Below are positions 7,501 to 16,128 of a stretch of 36,142 nucleotides of DNA, one piece after another. A program made the position numbers and the translations under genes. Within the stretch, counting starts at the first letter, position 1; each line of letters opens with the position of its first letter. Below the pieces are notes generated by a model. That model was not told the origin of the DNA, did not search any database, and was given only the letters and a program-made list of their open reading frames with translations. This DNA is from an uncultured Clostridia bacterium (GTDB lineage Bacteria > Bacillota > Clostridia > Oscillospirales > Acutalibacteraceae), in contig CAMAZY010000027.1 in NCBI GenBank assembly GCA_945863885.1, positions 1 to 36,142 of the forward strand, written 5' to 3'.

Positions 7501-8880
7501 ATGAACAATACTGAAAAAACAATGGAAAAAATCGTAGCCCTTTGTAAAGGAAGAGGCTTTGTATACCCGGGAAGCGAAATTTACGGCGGATTGTCAAATT
7601 CGTGGGATTACGGTCCTTTGGGCGTTGAATATAAAAACAACATCAAAAAGGCATGGTGGAGAAAATTCGTTCAGGAAAATCCGTACAACGTCGGCCTTGA
7701 TTCGGCGATTCTTATGAATCCGCAGGTATGGGTCGCAAGCGGTCACGTCGGAGGCTTCTCCGATCCGCTGATGGACTGCAAGGACTGCAAGACCCGTCAC
7801 CGTGCCGACAAGCTTATCGAGGACACAGGTGTGAATCCCGCCGGCTGGTCATTTGAGCAGATGTCACAGTACATAAAGGACAACAACATCGTCTGCCCCG
7901 AATGCGGCAGCTGCAACTTCACGGACATCAGAAAGTTCAACCTGATGTTCAAGACGTTTCAGGGCGTTACCGAGGACGCAAAAAGTGAGCTTTATCTGCG
8001 TCCCGAAACCGCACAGGGCATTTTCGTAAACTTTCAGAATATTCAGAGAACGACAAGACGCAAGGTGCCGTTCGGTGTTTGTCAGATCGGCAAGTCATTC
8101 AGAAACGAAATCACCCCGGGTAACTTCATTTTCCGTATCCGTGAGTTTGAGCAGATGGAGCTTGAATTTTTCTGTAAGCCCGGAACCGAGCTTGAGTGGT
8201 TCGCTTATTGGAAAGATTATTGCAAAAACTTCCTTTTGTCACTCGGTATGAAAGAGGAAAACCTCAAGCTTCGTGACCACGAGCAGGAAGAGCTTTCCCA
8301 CTACTCAAACGCAACGACGGACTTCGAATTCCTCTTCCCGTTCGGCTGGGGCGAGCTTTGGGGCGTCGCAAGCCGTACCGACTTCGACCTCACCGCTCAT
8401 CAGAACTGCTCGGGCAAGAGCATGGAATACTTTGACCCGACAACGAACGAAAAGTATCTTCCGTACGTCATTGAACCGTCCCTCGGCGCAGACAGAGTTG
8501 CGCTGGCCTTCCTTGTTGACGCCTACGACGAAGAGATTGTTGATGAGGAGAAGAACGATACAAGAGTCGTGCTTCGTCTTCATCCGGCACTTGCGCCCTA
8601 TAAAGCGGCAATTCTTCCTCTTTCGAAAAAGCTTTCCGAGCAGGCGACCGAGGTTTATCATAAGCTTCAGAAGAAATTCAGCGTTGACTATGACGACGGC
8701 GGCTCTATCGGCAAGAGATACCGCAGACAGGACGAAATCGGCACACCGCTTTGCATCACCTACGACTTCGATTCGCTTGAAGATAACTGCGTAACCGTCC
8801 GTGACCGTGACACCATGCAGCAGATCCGGTTGCCGATTGACGAGCTTTCCGACTATATCGAAGAAAAGCTTGAATTCTGA
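7501..8880 (+). CDS. glyQS: Glycyl-tRNA synthetase, single-chain class II
   Basis: Charges tRNA-Gly. The 459-residue protein is the homodimeric type, not the split alpha/beta type. Visible: [12 protein letters not shown] near residue 30, zinc-type cysteines C93/C96 and C132/C135/C138, motif 2 ([20 protein letters not shown]) and motif 3 ([13 protein letters not shown]), with the anticodon-binding domain at the C-terminus. ATG 7501 has AGGAG 7 nt upstream; a longer frame to 7423 would run through the promoter. It stands alone and divergent from rpmH. Confidence 0.96.
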   Translation: MNNTEKTMEKIVALCKGRGFVYPGSEIYGGLSNSWDYGPLGVEYKNNIKKAWWRKFVQENPYNVGLDSAILMNPQVWVASGHVGGFSDPLMDCKDCKTRHRADKLIEDTGVNPAGWSFEQMSQYIKDNNIVCPECGSCNFTDIRKFNLMFKTFQGVTEDAKSELYLRPETAQGIFVNFQNIQRTTRRKVPFGVCQIGKSFRNEITPGNFIFRIREFEQMELEFFCKPGTELEWFAYWKDYCKNFLLSLGMKEENLKLRDHEQEELSHYSNATTDFEFLFPFGWGELWGVASRTDFDLTAHQNCSGKSMEYFDPTTNEKYLPYVIEPSLGADRVALAFLVDAYDEEIVDEEKNDTRVVLRLHPALAPYKAAILPLSKKLSEQATEVYHKLQKKFSVDYDDGGSIGKRYRRQDEIGTPLCITYDFDSLEDNCVTVRDRDTMQQIRLPIDELSDYIEEKLEF

Positions 8881-8936
8881 ATCTTGGGAGCGAGTCAAAT
8901 CTAAGAGTTAAAAATTATTGGATTTATAAATAGCTA

Positions 8937-8965
8937 TTGCCAAAAGCAAAGCAAACTGTTATAAT
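8937..8965 (+). promoter_or_regulatory. Promoter of the 9014 secreted-protein gene
   Basis: TTGCCA (8937-8942) and TATAAT (8960-8965), 17-nt spacer. Confidence 0.65.
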
Positions 8966-9013
8966 GGCCTTGAGAAATGTTAACTTTTTATTAACGAAAG
9001 AAGGTTATCTGTT

Positions 9014-9349
9014 ATGAAAAACTGTAAAAAAATTACTGCGGCCGTTCTGGCGGCACTCTTGGCTTTATCCGTTTTCATTTGTCCTGCCTTTGCCGGCGGA
9101 CCCTTTATTGACCCTTCGTCTGAAACCGTTACGACCACGCCCGAAACGCAGAATCCGGAAGATCTGACCTACGTTCCGCCGACATTGCCCGAAACCGAAA
9201 CCGAAACGCAGATTCATGCAACCGGAACAAACCCGGAAATCCTTGAAAAGGTTTCGTTCTTCCAACAGATTCTCAACCGGATCAACGAATTTTTCCAGAT
9301 GGTTCTTGACTTTTTCAAAAACCTCGACGGCGTTCTCGGCCAAAAATAA
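9014..9349 (+). CDS. Small secreted protein, Thr/Pro/Glu-rich with amphipathic C-terminus
   Basis: I do not recognise a family. The 111-residue protein has a clear signal peptide (about 1-27, ending PAFAG), a low-complexity Thr/Pro/Glu region (30-75) and a C-terminal amphipathic aromatic segment containing FFQQILNRINEFFQMVLDFF. It is monocistronic, with its own promoter and terminator. The C-terminal pattern resembles the 40-residue protein at 33444 and the N-termini of the proteins at 17176 and 32904. Confidence 0.75.
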   Translation: MKNCKKITAAVLAALLALSVFICPAFAGGPFIDPSSETVTTTPETQNPEDLTYVPPTLPETETETQIHATGTNPEILEKVSFFQQILNRINEFFQMVLDFFKNLDGVLGQK

Positions 9350-9373
9350 TCACCACAAAACACGTTAAAAGAC

Positions 9374-9410
9374 CCGGGCGGTACAGCTGATGTTGTACCG
9401 CCCGGTTTTT
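9374..9410 (+). terminator. Intrinsic terminator after the 9014 gene
   Basis: Perfect 11-bp GC-rich stem (9374-9384/9395-9405) followed by five T. Confidence 0.88.
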
Positions 9411-9419
9411 CGTCTGAAA

Positions 9420-9453
9420 AGCAAAAGACGGGCGATCTGAAAAAAGACCGCCC
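9420..9453 (-). terminator. Terminator of the DUF2804 gene
   Basis: Arms 9430-9438 and 9445-9453, pairing fully on the - strand with one G-U pair, followed on that strand by a T-rich stretch. Confidence 0.6.
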
Positions 9454-9494
9454 GGATATTGTTTTGGCTCACAGAACCTCAAAAGCCAAAATGC

Positions 9495-10535
9495 TTACCA
9501 CTTGTTATAAACCTTTTCGCAAAATGCATACATATCTTTTATTTCAAGTTTTGTGCCGTCGTCAAGGGTGACGGTGCCGTTCCAGAGGCCGTGTACCTGA
9601 TGCGTCCGCATTCCCACAAGATTAAACGGCATCATGTTATTGAAATTGTCGTAATACGGCGTCATGACCATATCAAAACGGCCGTCCTCGGAGATAAAGT
9701 GCCACGGCTTCATCCAGCTTTCGCCGATTTCGGGATCGTTTTCAAGCGAAGCCGCACCGATCTTATGACATTTTCCGTCGTAAAAGACGGCGGTTTCCGT
9801 TGCGTTGCTTTCGTCTCCGAAGCCCCAGGTCAGCTCGAAACCAAACAGCTTCCCGTCGGGAAGCCGTGTGCTTCCGTTTGCCCAATACCACATATTGCTG
9901 TACGGCCAGACGCCTCTTCCCCAATCAAGAACCATGTAGGTATTGCTCTTATTGAAGCGGTATTCCCTGCCGTCTCCCCAGCGGACAACGCCCTCGGTCG
10001 GCATACAGTTGAGCTTCTGGGTAAAGAAGAAATGACCTTTTTTGTCGAACGGTGTGGCAATCGTGATGCTTTCGTGATCCTTCATCTTTTCGCCCGTCAG
10101 CTCAATCGTAAACGGCTTGCCTTGCCATTTCCCCTGAAAGCGCAGATATTTTGTATAAAGTCCCGTATCGAAAACACAGCTTCTTGCTCCCTTATTATAT
10201 TCGAAATGCGAGGGCTGATCTCCGTTTTTGTCAAGGAAATTTTTATCGGCGGTCAGAAGCTCCACCGCCATATCCGAAACCGCCTCTCCGGTCCGCAGGT
10301 TCCGGATTTCCGCCGTGAGAGCGCTTGCGATCGAAATATTGAAGAAGTTGAGCTGCACCATGTATTCGCCGTCGGAAATCTGATAAAAATCCCATTCCTT
10401 GACTCTCCATTTGGAGGCGCTGATCTTTTCCCGGTTGTACTCGAAAAGGTTGCGCTTACAGTAACCCGGATTAAAAAGCTGACCATTGTTGCCCAAAAGA
10501 GGGGTGGTGCATTTGATTTCGTTTTGTCTGTTCAT
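9495..10535 (-). CDS. DUF2804 family protein
   Basis: Cytoplasmic protein of 346 residues without signal peptide or membrane segment. It matches the DUF2804 family by its Trp-rich core VLDWGRGVWPYSNMWYWANG near residue 210, and by GFELTWGFGD and LVGMRTHQVHGLWNG. The family has no established biochemical role that I know; the Trp/Gly-rich beta repeats suggest a ligand-binding beta-barrel (inference). It has its own promoter and a ribosome site AGGAG before ATG 10535. A long antisense frame covers the same DNA and is a shadow. Confidence 0.85.
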   Translation of the reverse strand: MNRQNEIKCTTPLLGNNGQLFNPGYCKRNLFEYNREKISASKWRVKEWDFYQISDGEYMVQLNFFNISIASALTAEIRNLRTGEAVSDMAVELLTADKNFLDKNGDQPSHFEYNKGARSCVFDTGLYTKYLRFQGKWQGKPFTIELTGEKMKDHESITIATPFDKKGHFFFTQKLNCMPTEGVVRWGDGREYRFNKSNTYMVLDWGRGVWPYSNMWYWANGSTRLPDGKLFGFELTWGFGDESNATETAVFYDGKCHKIGAASLENDPEIGESWMKPWHFISEDGRFDMVMTPYYDNFNNMMPFNLVGMRTHQVHGLWNGTVTLDDGTKLEIKDMYAFCEKVYNKW

Positions 10536-10572
10536 TAAATATTCTCCTTTATTCGTATTTTCTCCTTTTTGT

Positions 10573-10601
10573 ATTGTATCTCAATGTGTATAAAAAGTCA
10601 A
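10573..10601 (-). promoter_or_regulatory. Promoter of the DUF2804 gene
   Basis: TTGACT (10596-10601) and TACAAT (10573-10578) with a 17-nt spacer. Confidence 0.7.
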
Positions 10602-10656
10602 CAATTCCGCCGTTCAGTCCGGCTTTAATTTGTTATTTGTTACAACATATCCGCAC

Positions 10657-10685
10657 TTGAAGTTTCGGCTTCGGTGCGCTATAAT
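10657..10685 (+). promoter_or_regulatory. Promoter of the GDPD-HD operon
   Basis: TTGAAG (10657-10662) and TATAAT (10680-10685) with a 17-nt spacer. Confidence 0.7.
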
Positions 10686-10716
10686 GAAACCGATCTGAAA
10701 ACAAGGAGAGATTTAT

Positions 10717-11556
10717 ATGAAGAAAAGAAAAGGCTTGAAAGTATTGATAATTATCCTTTCGGTAATAATTCTCGCTCTTACGGTCATCACCGTGCCGGCA
10801 AAGCTGATGCCGACGGTGAAAAGCAGTCTGAGCTTTACGCTTACCGATGAAAACGCACCGAAATTAGCTGCGCACAGGGGTCTTAGCGCTCTTTATCCGC
10901 AAAACACCGTTCCGGCAATTGAAAAAGCCGCCGAAAACGGATTCTGGGGCTTTGAAATTGACATCCACACGACAAAGGACGGCGAATGGGTCGTCATTCA
11001 TAACGACACCGTTGACGCCATGACGGACGGAACGGGCGAGGTGTCCTCGTTTACACTCGAGGAAATCAAGAAGCTTTCGATTGACAGCGGAAACGGGATC
11101 AAAAATTACACCGACCTGAAAATCCCGACGCTTAAAGAAGCGCTTGCCGTCTGCAAACACAGCGATATCGTTCCGATTATCGAAATCAAGAACTGCGATA
11201 CCGAGCGTTTTCCGGCGCTTGCCGAGCTTCTGAAAAGTGAAAAGCTTGACAAAAAAGCGGTCATAATATCTTTTGAAAGAGAGTATCTCGAAAAGCTTCG
11301 TCCGCTTCTTCCCGAAACGGAAATGATGCTGCTGGTGCACACGGTGACAAAGGAAAGCATTGATTTTTGCCTCAAAATCGGAAACACCGGCATCGACTAC
11401 AACCATAAAGACCTTTATAAAAGCCTTGGCGCACTCCGATACGCAAGAGAAAACGGCGTAAAAATCGGCGCATGGACGGTGGACAATCCGCTTTATGCCG
11501 ATTTTACGGTGTGGTTCGGGGCCGAGCTGATTACAACGAATAAAATTTTACCGTAA
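10717..11556 (+). CDS. Membrane-anchored glycerophosphodiester phosphodiesterase
   Basis: Hydrolyses glycerophosphodiesters to glycerol 3-phosphate and an alcohol. The 279-residue protein has an N-terminal membrane anchor (about 7-27), so the catalytic domain probably faces outside. The GDPD signature is complete: HRG (53-55), PQNT, EIDIHTTKDG with E80 and D82, and H95 in VIHNDT. The terminal GAWTVDNP segment is also typical. AGGAG precedes ATG 10717. The HD gene follows after 34 bp, so the two are co-transcribed. Confidence 0.92.
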   Translation: MKKRKGLKVLIIILSVIILALTVITVPAKLMPTVKSSLSFTLTDENAPKLAAHRGLSALYPQNTVPAIEKAAENGFWGFEIDIHTTKDGEWVVIHNDTVDAMTDGTGEVSSFTLEEIKKLSIDSGNGIKNYTDLKIPTLKEALAVCKHSDIVPIIEIKNCDTERFPALAELLKSEKLDKKAVIISFEREYLEKLRPLLPETEMMLLVHTVTKESIDFCLKIGNTGIDYNHKDLYKSLGALRYARENGVKIGAWTVDNPLYADFTVWFGAELITTNKILP

Positions 11557-11590
11557 GCAGACGAGGGTCTGCCAAAGCAGGAGCAATCTT

Positions 11591-12250
11591 ATGAGCTTTT
11601 ACGAAAAAATCAAATCCGATGAAACAATCCGGACCTATATCAAAAAGGCCGACGAATCGCTCGCCGCTCTCGGCTTTACCGAGCACAGCTTTGCCCACGT
11701 CACAAGGGTCAGCGACGTTGCGGGCAACATTCTGACAACACTCGGGTACAGTGAGCACGTTGTTGAAAACGCAAAAATTGCCGGCTATCTTCACGATATC
11801 GGCAATATGGTCAACCGCTGTGCTCACTCGCAAAGCAGCGGCATCATGGTGTTCCGCCTGCTGAGCGACATGGGCATGCCGCCCGAGGACGTGGCGGACA
11901 TCGTTTCCGCTGTCGGCAACCACGACGAGGGTACGGGTGTAGCCGTCAACCCCGTCGCCGCCGCATTGATTCTTGCGGATAAGTCGGACGTTCGGCGAAG
12001 CCGCGTCAGAAACCGGGACAAGACAACCTTTGACATTCACGACCGGGTCAACTATTCGGTTGAAAAATCCACGCTGAAAATCAGCCCCGACAACAAATCC
12101 ATCACGCTGCGGCTTACCGTTGACACAAAGTACGGTTCCATCATGGACTACTTCGAAATCTTCATGAACCGCATGATTATGTGCCGGAAAGCGGCGGAGT
12201 CAATCGGACTGTCGTTCAAGCTGATTATCAACGACCAGCCGCTGATCTGA
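11591..12250 (+). CDS. HD-domain metal-dependent phosphohydrolase
   Basis: Soluble protein of 219 residues. The HD metal site is visible as H36, H68-D69 (GYLHDIGN), H79, H111-D112 and D130 (ILADKSDVRRSRVRN), a pattern of HD phosphohydrolases acting on nucleotides or similar phosphoesters. Residues 150-219 form a second, unrecognised domain. AGGAG lies upstream of ATG 11591. The substrate cannot be predicted; sharing an operon with GDPD does not by itself define a pathway. Confidence 0.85.
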   Translation: MSFYEKIKSDETIRTYIKKADESLAALGFTEHSFAHVTRVSDVAGNILTTLGYSEHVVENAKIAGYLHDIGNMVNRCAHSQSSGIMVFRLLSDMGMPPEDVADIVSAVGNHDEGTGVAVNPVAAALILADKSDVRRSRVRNRDKTTFDIHDRVNYSVEKSTLKISPDNKSITLRLTVDTKYGSIMDYFEIFMNRMIMCRKAAESIGLSFKLIINDQPLI

Positions 12251-12366
12251 CAAATGTATCAGGTTCGGCTTTCGTCTGCCGAATCGTCAATCAGCCGACA
12301 AAAAGGGCTGTCCTTATGCCCGGTTTTATGGAATCTTACAAAATTTTTGAAAATCCTTTTATGGGC

Positions 12367-12396
12367 TTTACATTTGCCCCCTTGCTGTGATAAAAT
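12367..12396 (+). promoter_or_regulatory. Promoter of pyrR
   Basis: TTTACA (12367-12372) and TAAAAT (12391-12396), 18-nt spacer, followed by a leader of about 135 nt. Confidence 0.55.
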
Positions 12397-12399
12397 CAA

Positions 12400-12521
12400 G
12401 AAAACAAAAACCGTCTTTAAATTCGGTTCCGTGAAACCGACAAGATGTTCATAGGATTTCGGTTTACTCTTACAGGGTAAATCGGTTTTGCTGAGTCTTG
12501 CCGGAGGGCAGGACTTTTTTT
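12400..12521 (+). promoter_or_regulatory. pyr leader with intrinsic attenuator
   Basis: The leader ends in a terminator: arms 12494-12502/12507-12515, loop GGAG, then seven T, 17 nt before the pyrR start. Upstream, aaaccga and tcggttt repeats and a tttactc/gggtaaa hairpin can pair in alternative ways, as expected of a PyrR-controlled attenuator. I could not identify the canonical PyrR-binding loop with certainty. Confidence 0.65.
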
Positions 12522-12538
12522 ATAAAAGGGGTGAAACA

Positions 12539-13075
12539 ATGTCGGCGGTATTGATGGACGAACTCGGCATGACAAGAGCGCTTATGCGGATTTCTCACGA
12601 AATCATCGAAAAAAATGAATCGACCGACAACCTTTGCATTATCGGAATCAAGCGCCGTGGCATTGCGCTTTCGAAAATTATTGCCGCAAACCTTGAAAAA
12701 CTCGGAGCGAAAACCGAAACCGGCACACTTGACATCACCTTTTACCGGGATGATATTACGACACTTTCATCCGACGCAAAAGTCAATTTGACTCAGATTG
12801 ATTTTGATATCAACGGAAAAACCGTCGTTCTCGTTGATGACGTCATCTTCACGGGACGCACCTGCCGTGCGGCGCTTGATGCGATTTTATCCGTCGGCAG
12901 ACCGAAAAAAATCCAGCTTGCGGTTTTGATCGACAGAGGGCACAGGGAATTGCCGATACGGCCTGATTATGTCGGGAAAAATATTCCGACCGCACGAAAC
13001 GAAATCGTCATGGTGTGTATTCCGCCCTACGAAAACGAAAGCTGTGTCAGGCTTTTGAAAAAAGAAAAAGAGTAA
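12539..13075 (+). CDS. pyrR: Bifunctional pyr operon regulator / uracil phosphoribosyltransferase PyrR
   Basis: UMP/UTP-sensing RNA-binding attenuation protein with phosphoribosyltransferase fold, 178 residues. The PRPP loop VVLVDDVIFTGRTCRAAL is present, as is IIGIKRRGIALS near residue 35. ATG 12539 is chosen because an apparent TTG start at 12488 lies within the attenuator. Downstream is a uracil permease, not the de novo pyrimidine genes, so this copy controls at least salvage uptake. Confidence 0.94.
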   Translation: MSAVLMDELGMTRALMRISHEIIEKNESTDNLCIIGIKRRGIALSKIIAANLEKLGAKTETGTLDITFYRDDITTLSSDAKVNLTQIDFDINGKTVVLVDDVIFTGRTCRAALDAILSVGRPKKIQLAVLIDRGHRELPIRPDYVGKNIPTARNEIVMVCIPPYENESCVRLLKKEKE

Positions 13076-13077
13076 AT

Positions 13078-13094
13078 AACACGCCAAGCGTGTT
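13078..13094 (+). other. Hairpin between pyrR and uraA
   Basis: Perfect 7-bp arms (aacacgc/gcgtgtt) with loop caa in the 84-bp gap. There is no T-run, so it is not a terminator; it may stabilise mRNA. Confidence 0.4.
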
Positions 13095-13159
13095 GAAGCA
13101 GAAGCAGGTCCTTCAATCGGGCTTGCGGCTGTTATAAAAAATTCAGGAGGTCAACAAAA

Positions 13160-14554
13160 ATGAAACTAATCTACGGCATCAAAGACAAACCCAAATTCGG
13201 ACAGCTGATCGTCTTTGCCATTCAGCAGCTTCTTGCGATTATGGCGGCGACACTGGTTGTTCCCATTATCATCGGTCACGACATGCAGCCGACAGCGGCT
13301 CTGTTCGGCGCCGGCGTAGGTACCCTTGTTTATGTTCTTTTCACTAAGGCAAAAAGCCCCGTTTTCCTCGGCTCCTCGTTCGCCTTCCTCGGCTCGATGG
13401 CTTCGGCGTTCGCCGGTGCGGTTTCCACTCAGGCAGGCTACGCAGGCCTTATCATCGGCGCGATTTTCGCCGGTCTTGTTTACGTTGTAATCGCTCTTGT
13501 CGTAAAATTTGCAGGCGTTGCCTGGATTGACAAGCTCATGCCCAAGCAGGTTATCGGACCGACCGTTGCCATCATCGGACTTTCCCTTGCCGGTAACGCA
13601 ATCGGCGATCTTCAGAAGGGCAAGTACATGATCGATGTCGCTTCTCAGGTAATTCAGGAAGGACAGATTGTTGAAAAAATCGATCAGGTGTCCTCCGCGA
13701 ATCCGCTTATCGCTGTTCTCTGCGGTCTGGTCGCTCTTTTCGTCACCATGCTTTGCTCCACCTACGGCAAAAAGGGAATCAAGCTGATTCCGTTCATCAT
13801 CGGTATCCTTTCCGGCTATGCCGTTGCCGCAATCTTCACCGTTATCGGCATCAAGACCGGCAACAATGGTCTCAGAATCATCGACTTCAGCGTCTTCTCC
13901 GGCCTTTCGGTTTTCTCTCTTCCCGATTTCACTTTCCTGACTGCCGCTAAAGGCATCAAGGAAATCGACGGCGCTTACATCGGCTCTCTTGCTGTCGCTT
14001 ACGTTCCCGTTGCGTTCGTAGTTTTTGCAGAGCACATCGCTGACCACAAGAACATTTCCTCCATCATTGAAGTTGACCTCCTTAAAGAGCCGGGTCTTCA
14101 CAGAACCCTTCTCGGTGACGGCGTAGGCTCTATGGTAGGCGCCATCTTCGGCGGCTGCCCGAACACCACCTACGGTGAATCCGTTGCCTGCGTTGCGATC
14201 ACAAGAAACGCTTCCGTTTACACCATCATCACCGCTGCTGTTCTTGCTATGCTGATTTCTTTCTTCTCACCGTTCGTCGCTTTCGTCAACTCCATTCCGA
14301 GCTGCGTCATGGGCGGCGTCTGCATGGCTCTTTACGGCTTTATCGCCGTTTCCGGTCTGAAGATGATCAAGGACGTTGACCTTGAGGAAAACCGCAACCT
14401 CTTTGTTGTTTCCGTTATTCTTATCGCAGGTATCGGCGGTCTTACCCTTACCTTCAGTAAGATTACTCTTACGGCCGTTGCTTGTGCTCTGATCCTCGGC
14501 ATCATCACAAACCTCATGCTCTCCAAGGCGAAGCCCGAAAAGAGTGCTGAATAA
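13160..14554 (+). CDS. uraA: Uracil/xanthine permease (NCS2 family)
   Basis: Proton-coupled nucleobase uptake protein of 464 residues with about 12-14 membrane segments. The family motif GGCPNTTYGESVACVAIT near residue 330 and QQLLAIMAATLVVPIIIG at the N-terminus are clear. AGGAGG precedes ATG 13160. Position after pyrR supports uracil as substrate. Confidence 0.93.
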   Translation: MKLIYGIKDKPKFGQLIVFAIQQLLAIMAATLVVPIIIGHDMQPTAALFGAGVGTLVYVLFTKAKSPVFLGSSFAFLGSMASAFAGAVSTQAGYAGLIIGAIFAGLVYVVIALVVKFAGVAWIDKLMPKQVIGPTVAIIGLSLAGNAIGDLQKGKYMIDVASQVIQEGQIVEKIDQVSSANPLIAVLCGLVALFVTMLCSTYGKKGIKLIPFIIGILSGYAVAAIFTVIGIKTGNNGLRIIDFSVFSGLSVFSLPDFTFLTAAKGIKEIDGAYIGSLAVAYVPVAFVVFAEHIADHKNISSIIEVDLLKEPGLHRTLLGDGVGSMVGAIFGGCPNTTYGESVACVAITRNASVYTIITAAVLAMLISFFSPFVAFVNSIPSCVMGGVCMALYGFIAVSGLKMIKDVDLEENRNLFVVSVILIAGIGGLTLTFSKITLTAVACALILGIITNLMLSKAKPEKSAE

Positions 14555-14565
14555 ACAGTTATCCA

Positions 14566-14612
14566 CAAAAAAAGGGCTGTCGCAAATCATCAAAATGAAA
14601 AGCAACAGCCCT
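14566..14612 (-). terminator. Hairpin with T-run on the - strand, likely the IS-side terminator
   Basis: Arms 14573-14580/14605-14612 (8 bp) followed on the - strand by an eight-T run. It reads in the direction of the broken transposase. Its agggctgt...acagccct form also resembles IS terminal inverted repeats, so it may mark the end of the element. It contributes nothing for uraA on the + strand. Confidence 0.5.
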
Positions 14613-14637
14613 GAGTTTAGGTGAAATATCCGAAAAA

Positions 14638-14667
14638 AGAAAAACCGCCGTCAGGTTTTGACAGCGG
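14638..14667 (-). terminator. Second - strand terminator-like hairpin
   Basis: Arms 14645-14653/14659-14667 (one mismatch) followed on the - strand by T-rich sequence, between the transposase remnant and uraA. Confidence 0.45.
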
Positions 14668-14682
14668 AAAGTACAGCAATAC

Positions 14683-14711
14683 AGAGGTCGGTGAAAAGTC
14701 GACCTCTTTTA
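14683..14711 (+). terminator. Possible uraA terminator
   Basis: Arms agaggtcg (14683-14690) and cgacctct (14700-14707) followed by TTTT. Weak T-tract and far (about 130 bp) from uraA. Confidence 0.35.
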
Positions 14712-14737
14712 TTGTATATTCTGTTCGGTTTTTGTGG

Positions 14738-15250
14738 TTACGCAATTATTTCTTCAAATAAAGAGCGTCCAAAACGATTGGAATTGATTCTGTTGCAGAG
14801 TTTTTCCACATTGTATGCAAAACTTATGAGAAAAAATTGTGTTTCCGTCTTAGTCTTTCCTCTTGTTAAAAATCTCTTGAAGCGAAAATCCTGTTTGATT
14901 ACGCCGAATGCACCCTCAACCTGAATAAATCGGTTCATTCTGAGTAAAACTCCCTGTTCGGTTGTTATCAATTCGTGAGCTTTTCTGTTTTGCTCTTCAG
15001 CTTGTGAGAAACCCGGATTCTTCTGTCATATTTTGATGTTTGACATTCATTTCTGTACGGACAGCCCTCACAGTTTTCACATTGATATACTTTCCGATTT
15101 GTAACATAGCCGTTGTCGGTGGTATATTTGCTTGTATAGATGTATTTTAGTTTCTTGTTGTTCGGACAGATATATTCATCAGCGTTGCTGTCGTATTTCA
15201 TGTGCTCCGGTCTGCATTTGTCGTTTTTGTATTTTCTTATTTTAACGATT
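14738..15250 (-). pseudogene. IS1182-type transposase, C-terminal remnant, frameshifted
   Basis: The - strand encodes transposase segments typical of the IS1182 family: DEYICPNNKKLKY, a Cys cluster in YQCENCEGCPYRNEC, then NRFIQVEGAFGVIKQDFRF and RFLTRGKTKTETQFFL. The two halves lie in different frames; the shift is near 14998-15000, where reading passes from SHKL into EEQNRKAHELITTEQG. The N-terminal half with most of the catalytic core is missing, and the homology breaks at about 15250 against an oppositely oriented integrase. Non-functional remnant. Confidence 0.85.
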
Positions 15251-15267
15251 TGTTTAACGCTGTCAAA

Positions 15268-15829
15268 GACGAGCCTCTTTCCCCTTTGATTTACTTGACC
15301 GTGGTATACGGACTGCGAAGAAGTGAAGTTCTCGGCTTGAAATGGGACAGCGTAAACTTTGAACAGAATAGTGTCACAATCAAGCATACCGTTGTCAGAT
15401 ACTTCTATGTTGTTGAAAAGGATTCAACAAAAACTGCGTCAAGCTTTCGCACATATCCCATGAGGAAGATGTCGAACAGCTTTTAATGAAGCTGAAAAAC
15501 TGCGAGACGGAAAATAAAGCTTTATTTGGCAAAGAATACTGCCAGAATGATTATATTTTCAAGCGGGCTGACGGAAAACCTTATGCCCCCGATTATATAA
15601 CGAGCAAGTTTTCAAAGCTTTTGAAAAAGTACAATCCTCCGCATATCTGTTTTCATGACCTCAGACATTCATGTGCAAGCTTTTGATTGCCAACGGTTTT
15701 ACATTGAAAGATGTTCAAGAGTGGCTCGGTCATTCAGATTTTCGAATAACCGCAAACATTTATGCTCACCTTGACACAAAAAGAAAAGCCGACATTGCAA
15801 ATTCAATGTCAGCAACATTCAATGACTGA
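15268..15829 (+). pseudogene. Tyrosine recombinase/integrase, C-terminal catalytic part, two frameshifts
   Basis: Phage/ICE-type integrase remnant. The first part contains PLIYLTVVYGLRRSEVLGLK with the first catalytic Arg. A shift near 15460 changes frame after RTYP to EEDVEQLLMKLKNC. A second shift near 15683 separates HDLRHSCAS (catalytic HxxR) from LLIANGFTLKDVQEWLGH and the nucleophile in NIYAHLD. The catalytic residues survive, but two frameshifts and a missing N-terminus make it inactive. Its stop (15827-15829) is 90 bp from the 3' end of tRNA-Arg, as in elements inserted at tRNA genes. Confidence 0.88.
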
Positions 15830-15883
15830 TGCGTTAGAAAACTGTTAGAAAAACGTGGTAATTATCAAAAACAAAAAACCTCA

Positions 15884-15907
15884 AAAACTCAATAACCGCA
15901 GAGTTTT
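15884..15907 (-). terminator. Terminator after tRNA-Arg
   Basis: Arms 15884-15890/15901-15907 (aaaactc/gagtttt), followed on the - strand by a T-rich stretch. Confidence 0.5.
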
Positions 15908-15918
15908 CAAGGCTTTTC

Positions 15919-15995
15919 TGGCACGCCGGAAGGGATTCGAACCCCCGACCTTTTGGTTCGTAGCCAAACACTCTATCCAGCTGAGCTACCGGCGC
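15919..15995 (-). tRNA. tRNA-Arg (anticodon ACG)
   Basis: The - strand folds as a complete cloverleaf of 77 nt: acceptor GCGCCGG/CCGGCGT, D-arm with AGCTGGATA, anticodon loop CTACGAA between TTTGG and CCAAA, T-loop TTCGAAT, and an encoded CCA. The loop centre reads ACG, decoding CGU and, if its first base is deaminated to inosine, CGC/CGA. Its 3' end faces the broken integrase, so it is the likely attachment site. Confidence 0.96.
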
Positions 15996-16016
15996 ATTTG
16001 TTTTGATTGCCAAAGT

Positions 16017-16045
16017 ATATTATCACAATCCGCCCCGCTTGTCAA
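16017..16045 (-). promoter_or_regulatory. Promoter of tRNA-Arg
   Basis: Perfect TTGACA (16040-16045) and TAATAT (16017-16022) with a 17-nt spacer, 22 nt before the mature tRNA. Confidence 0.75.
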
Positions 16046-16128
16046 GCATTTTTTCAGCTTTTTAGAAAATGCCGGACAAAAAATTGCCCCGCAAGGAATC
16101 CTCCCAGCGGATTTTTGTTATCTTCCCG

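Noticed and set aside
9459-10538. Open frame of 359 codons on the + strand opposite the DUF2804 gene
   Set aside because: It is the mirror of a gene with clear family motifs, promoter and ribosome site; long antisense frames arise from codon bias.
12488-12538. TTG start extending pyrR upstream
   Set aside because: The extension lies in the attenuator hairpin; ATG 12539 has the ribosome site and fits family length.
13166-14101. Open frame of 311 codons on the - strand opposite uraA
   Set aside because: Highly polar, Asp/Asn-rich translation with no family resemblance; shadow of the permease.
14559-14567. A perfect DnaA box (TTATCCACA) just after uraA
   Set aside because: Single copy with no AT-rich unwinding region or dnaA nearby, so not evidence for an origin.
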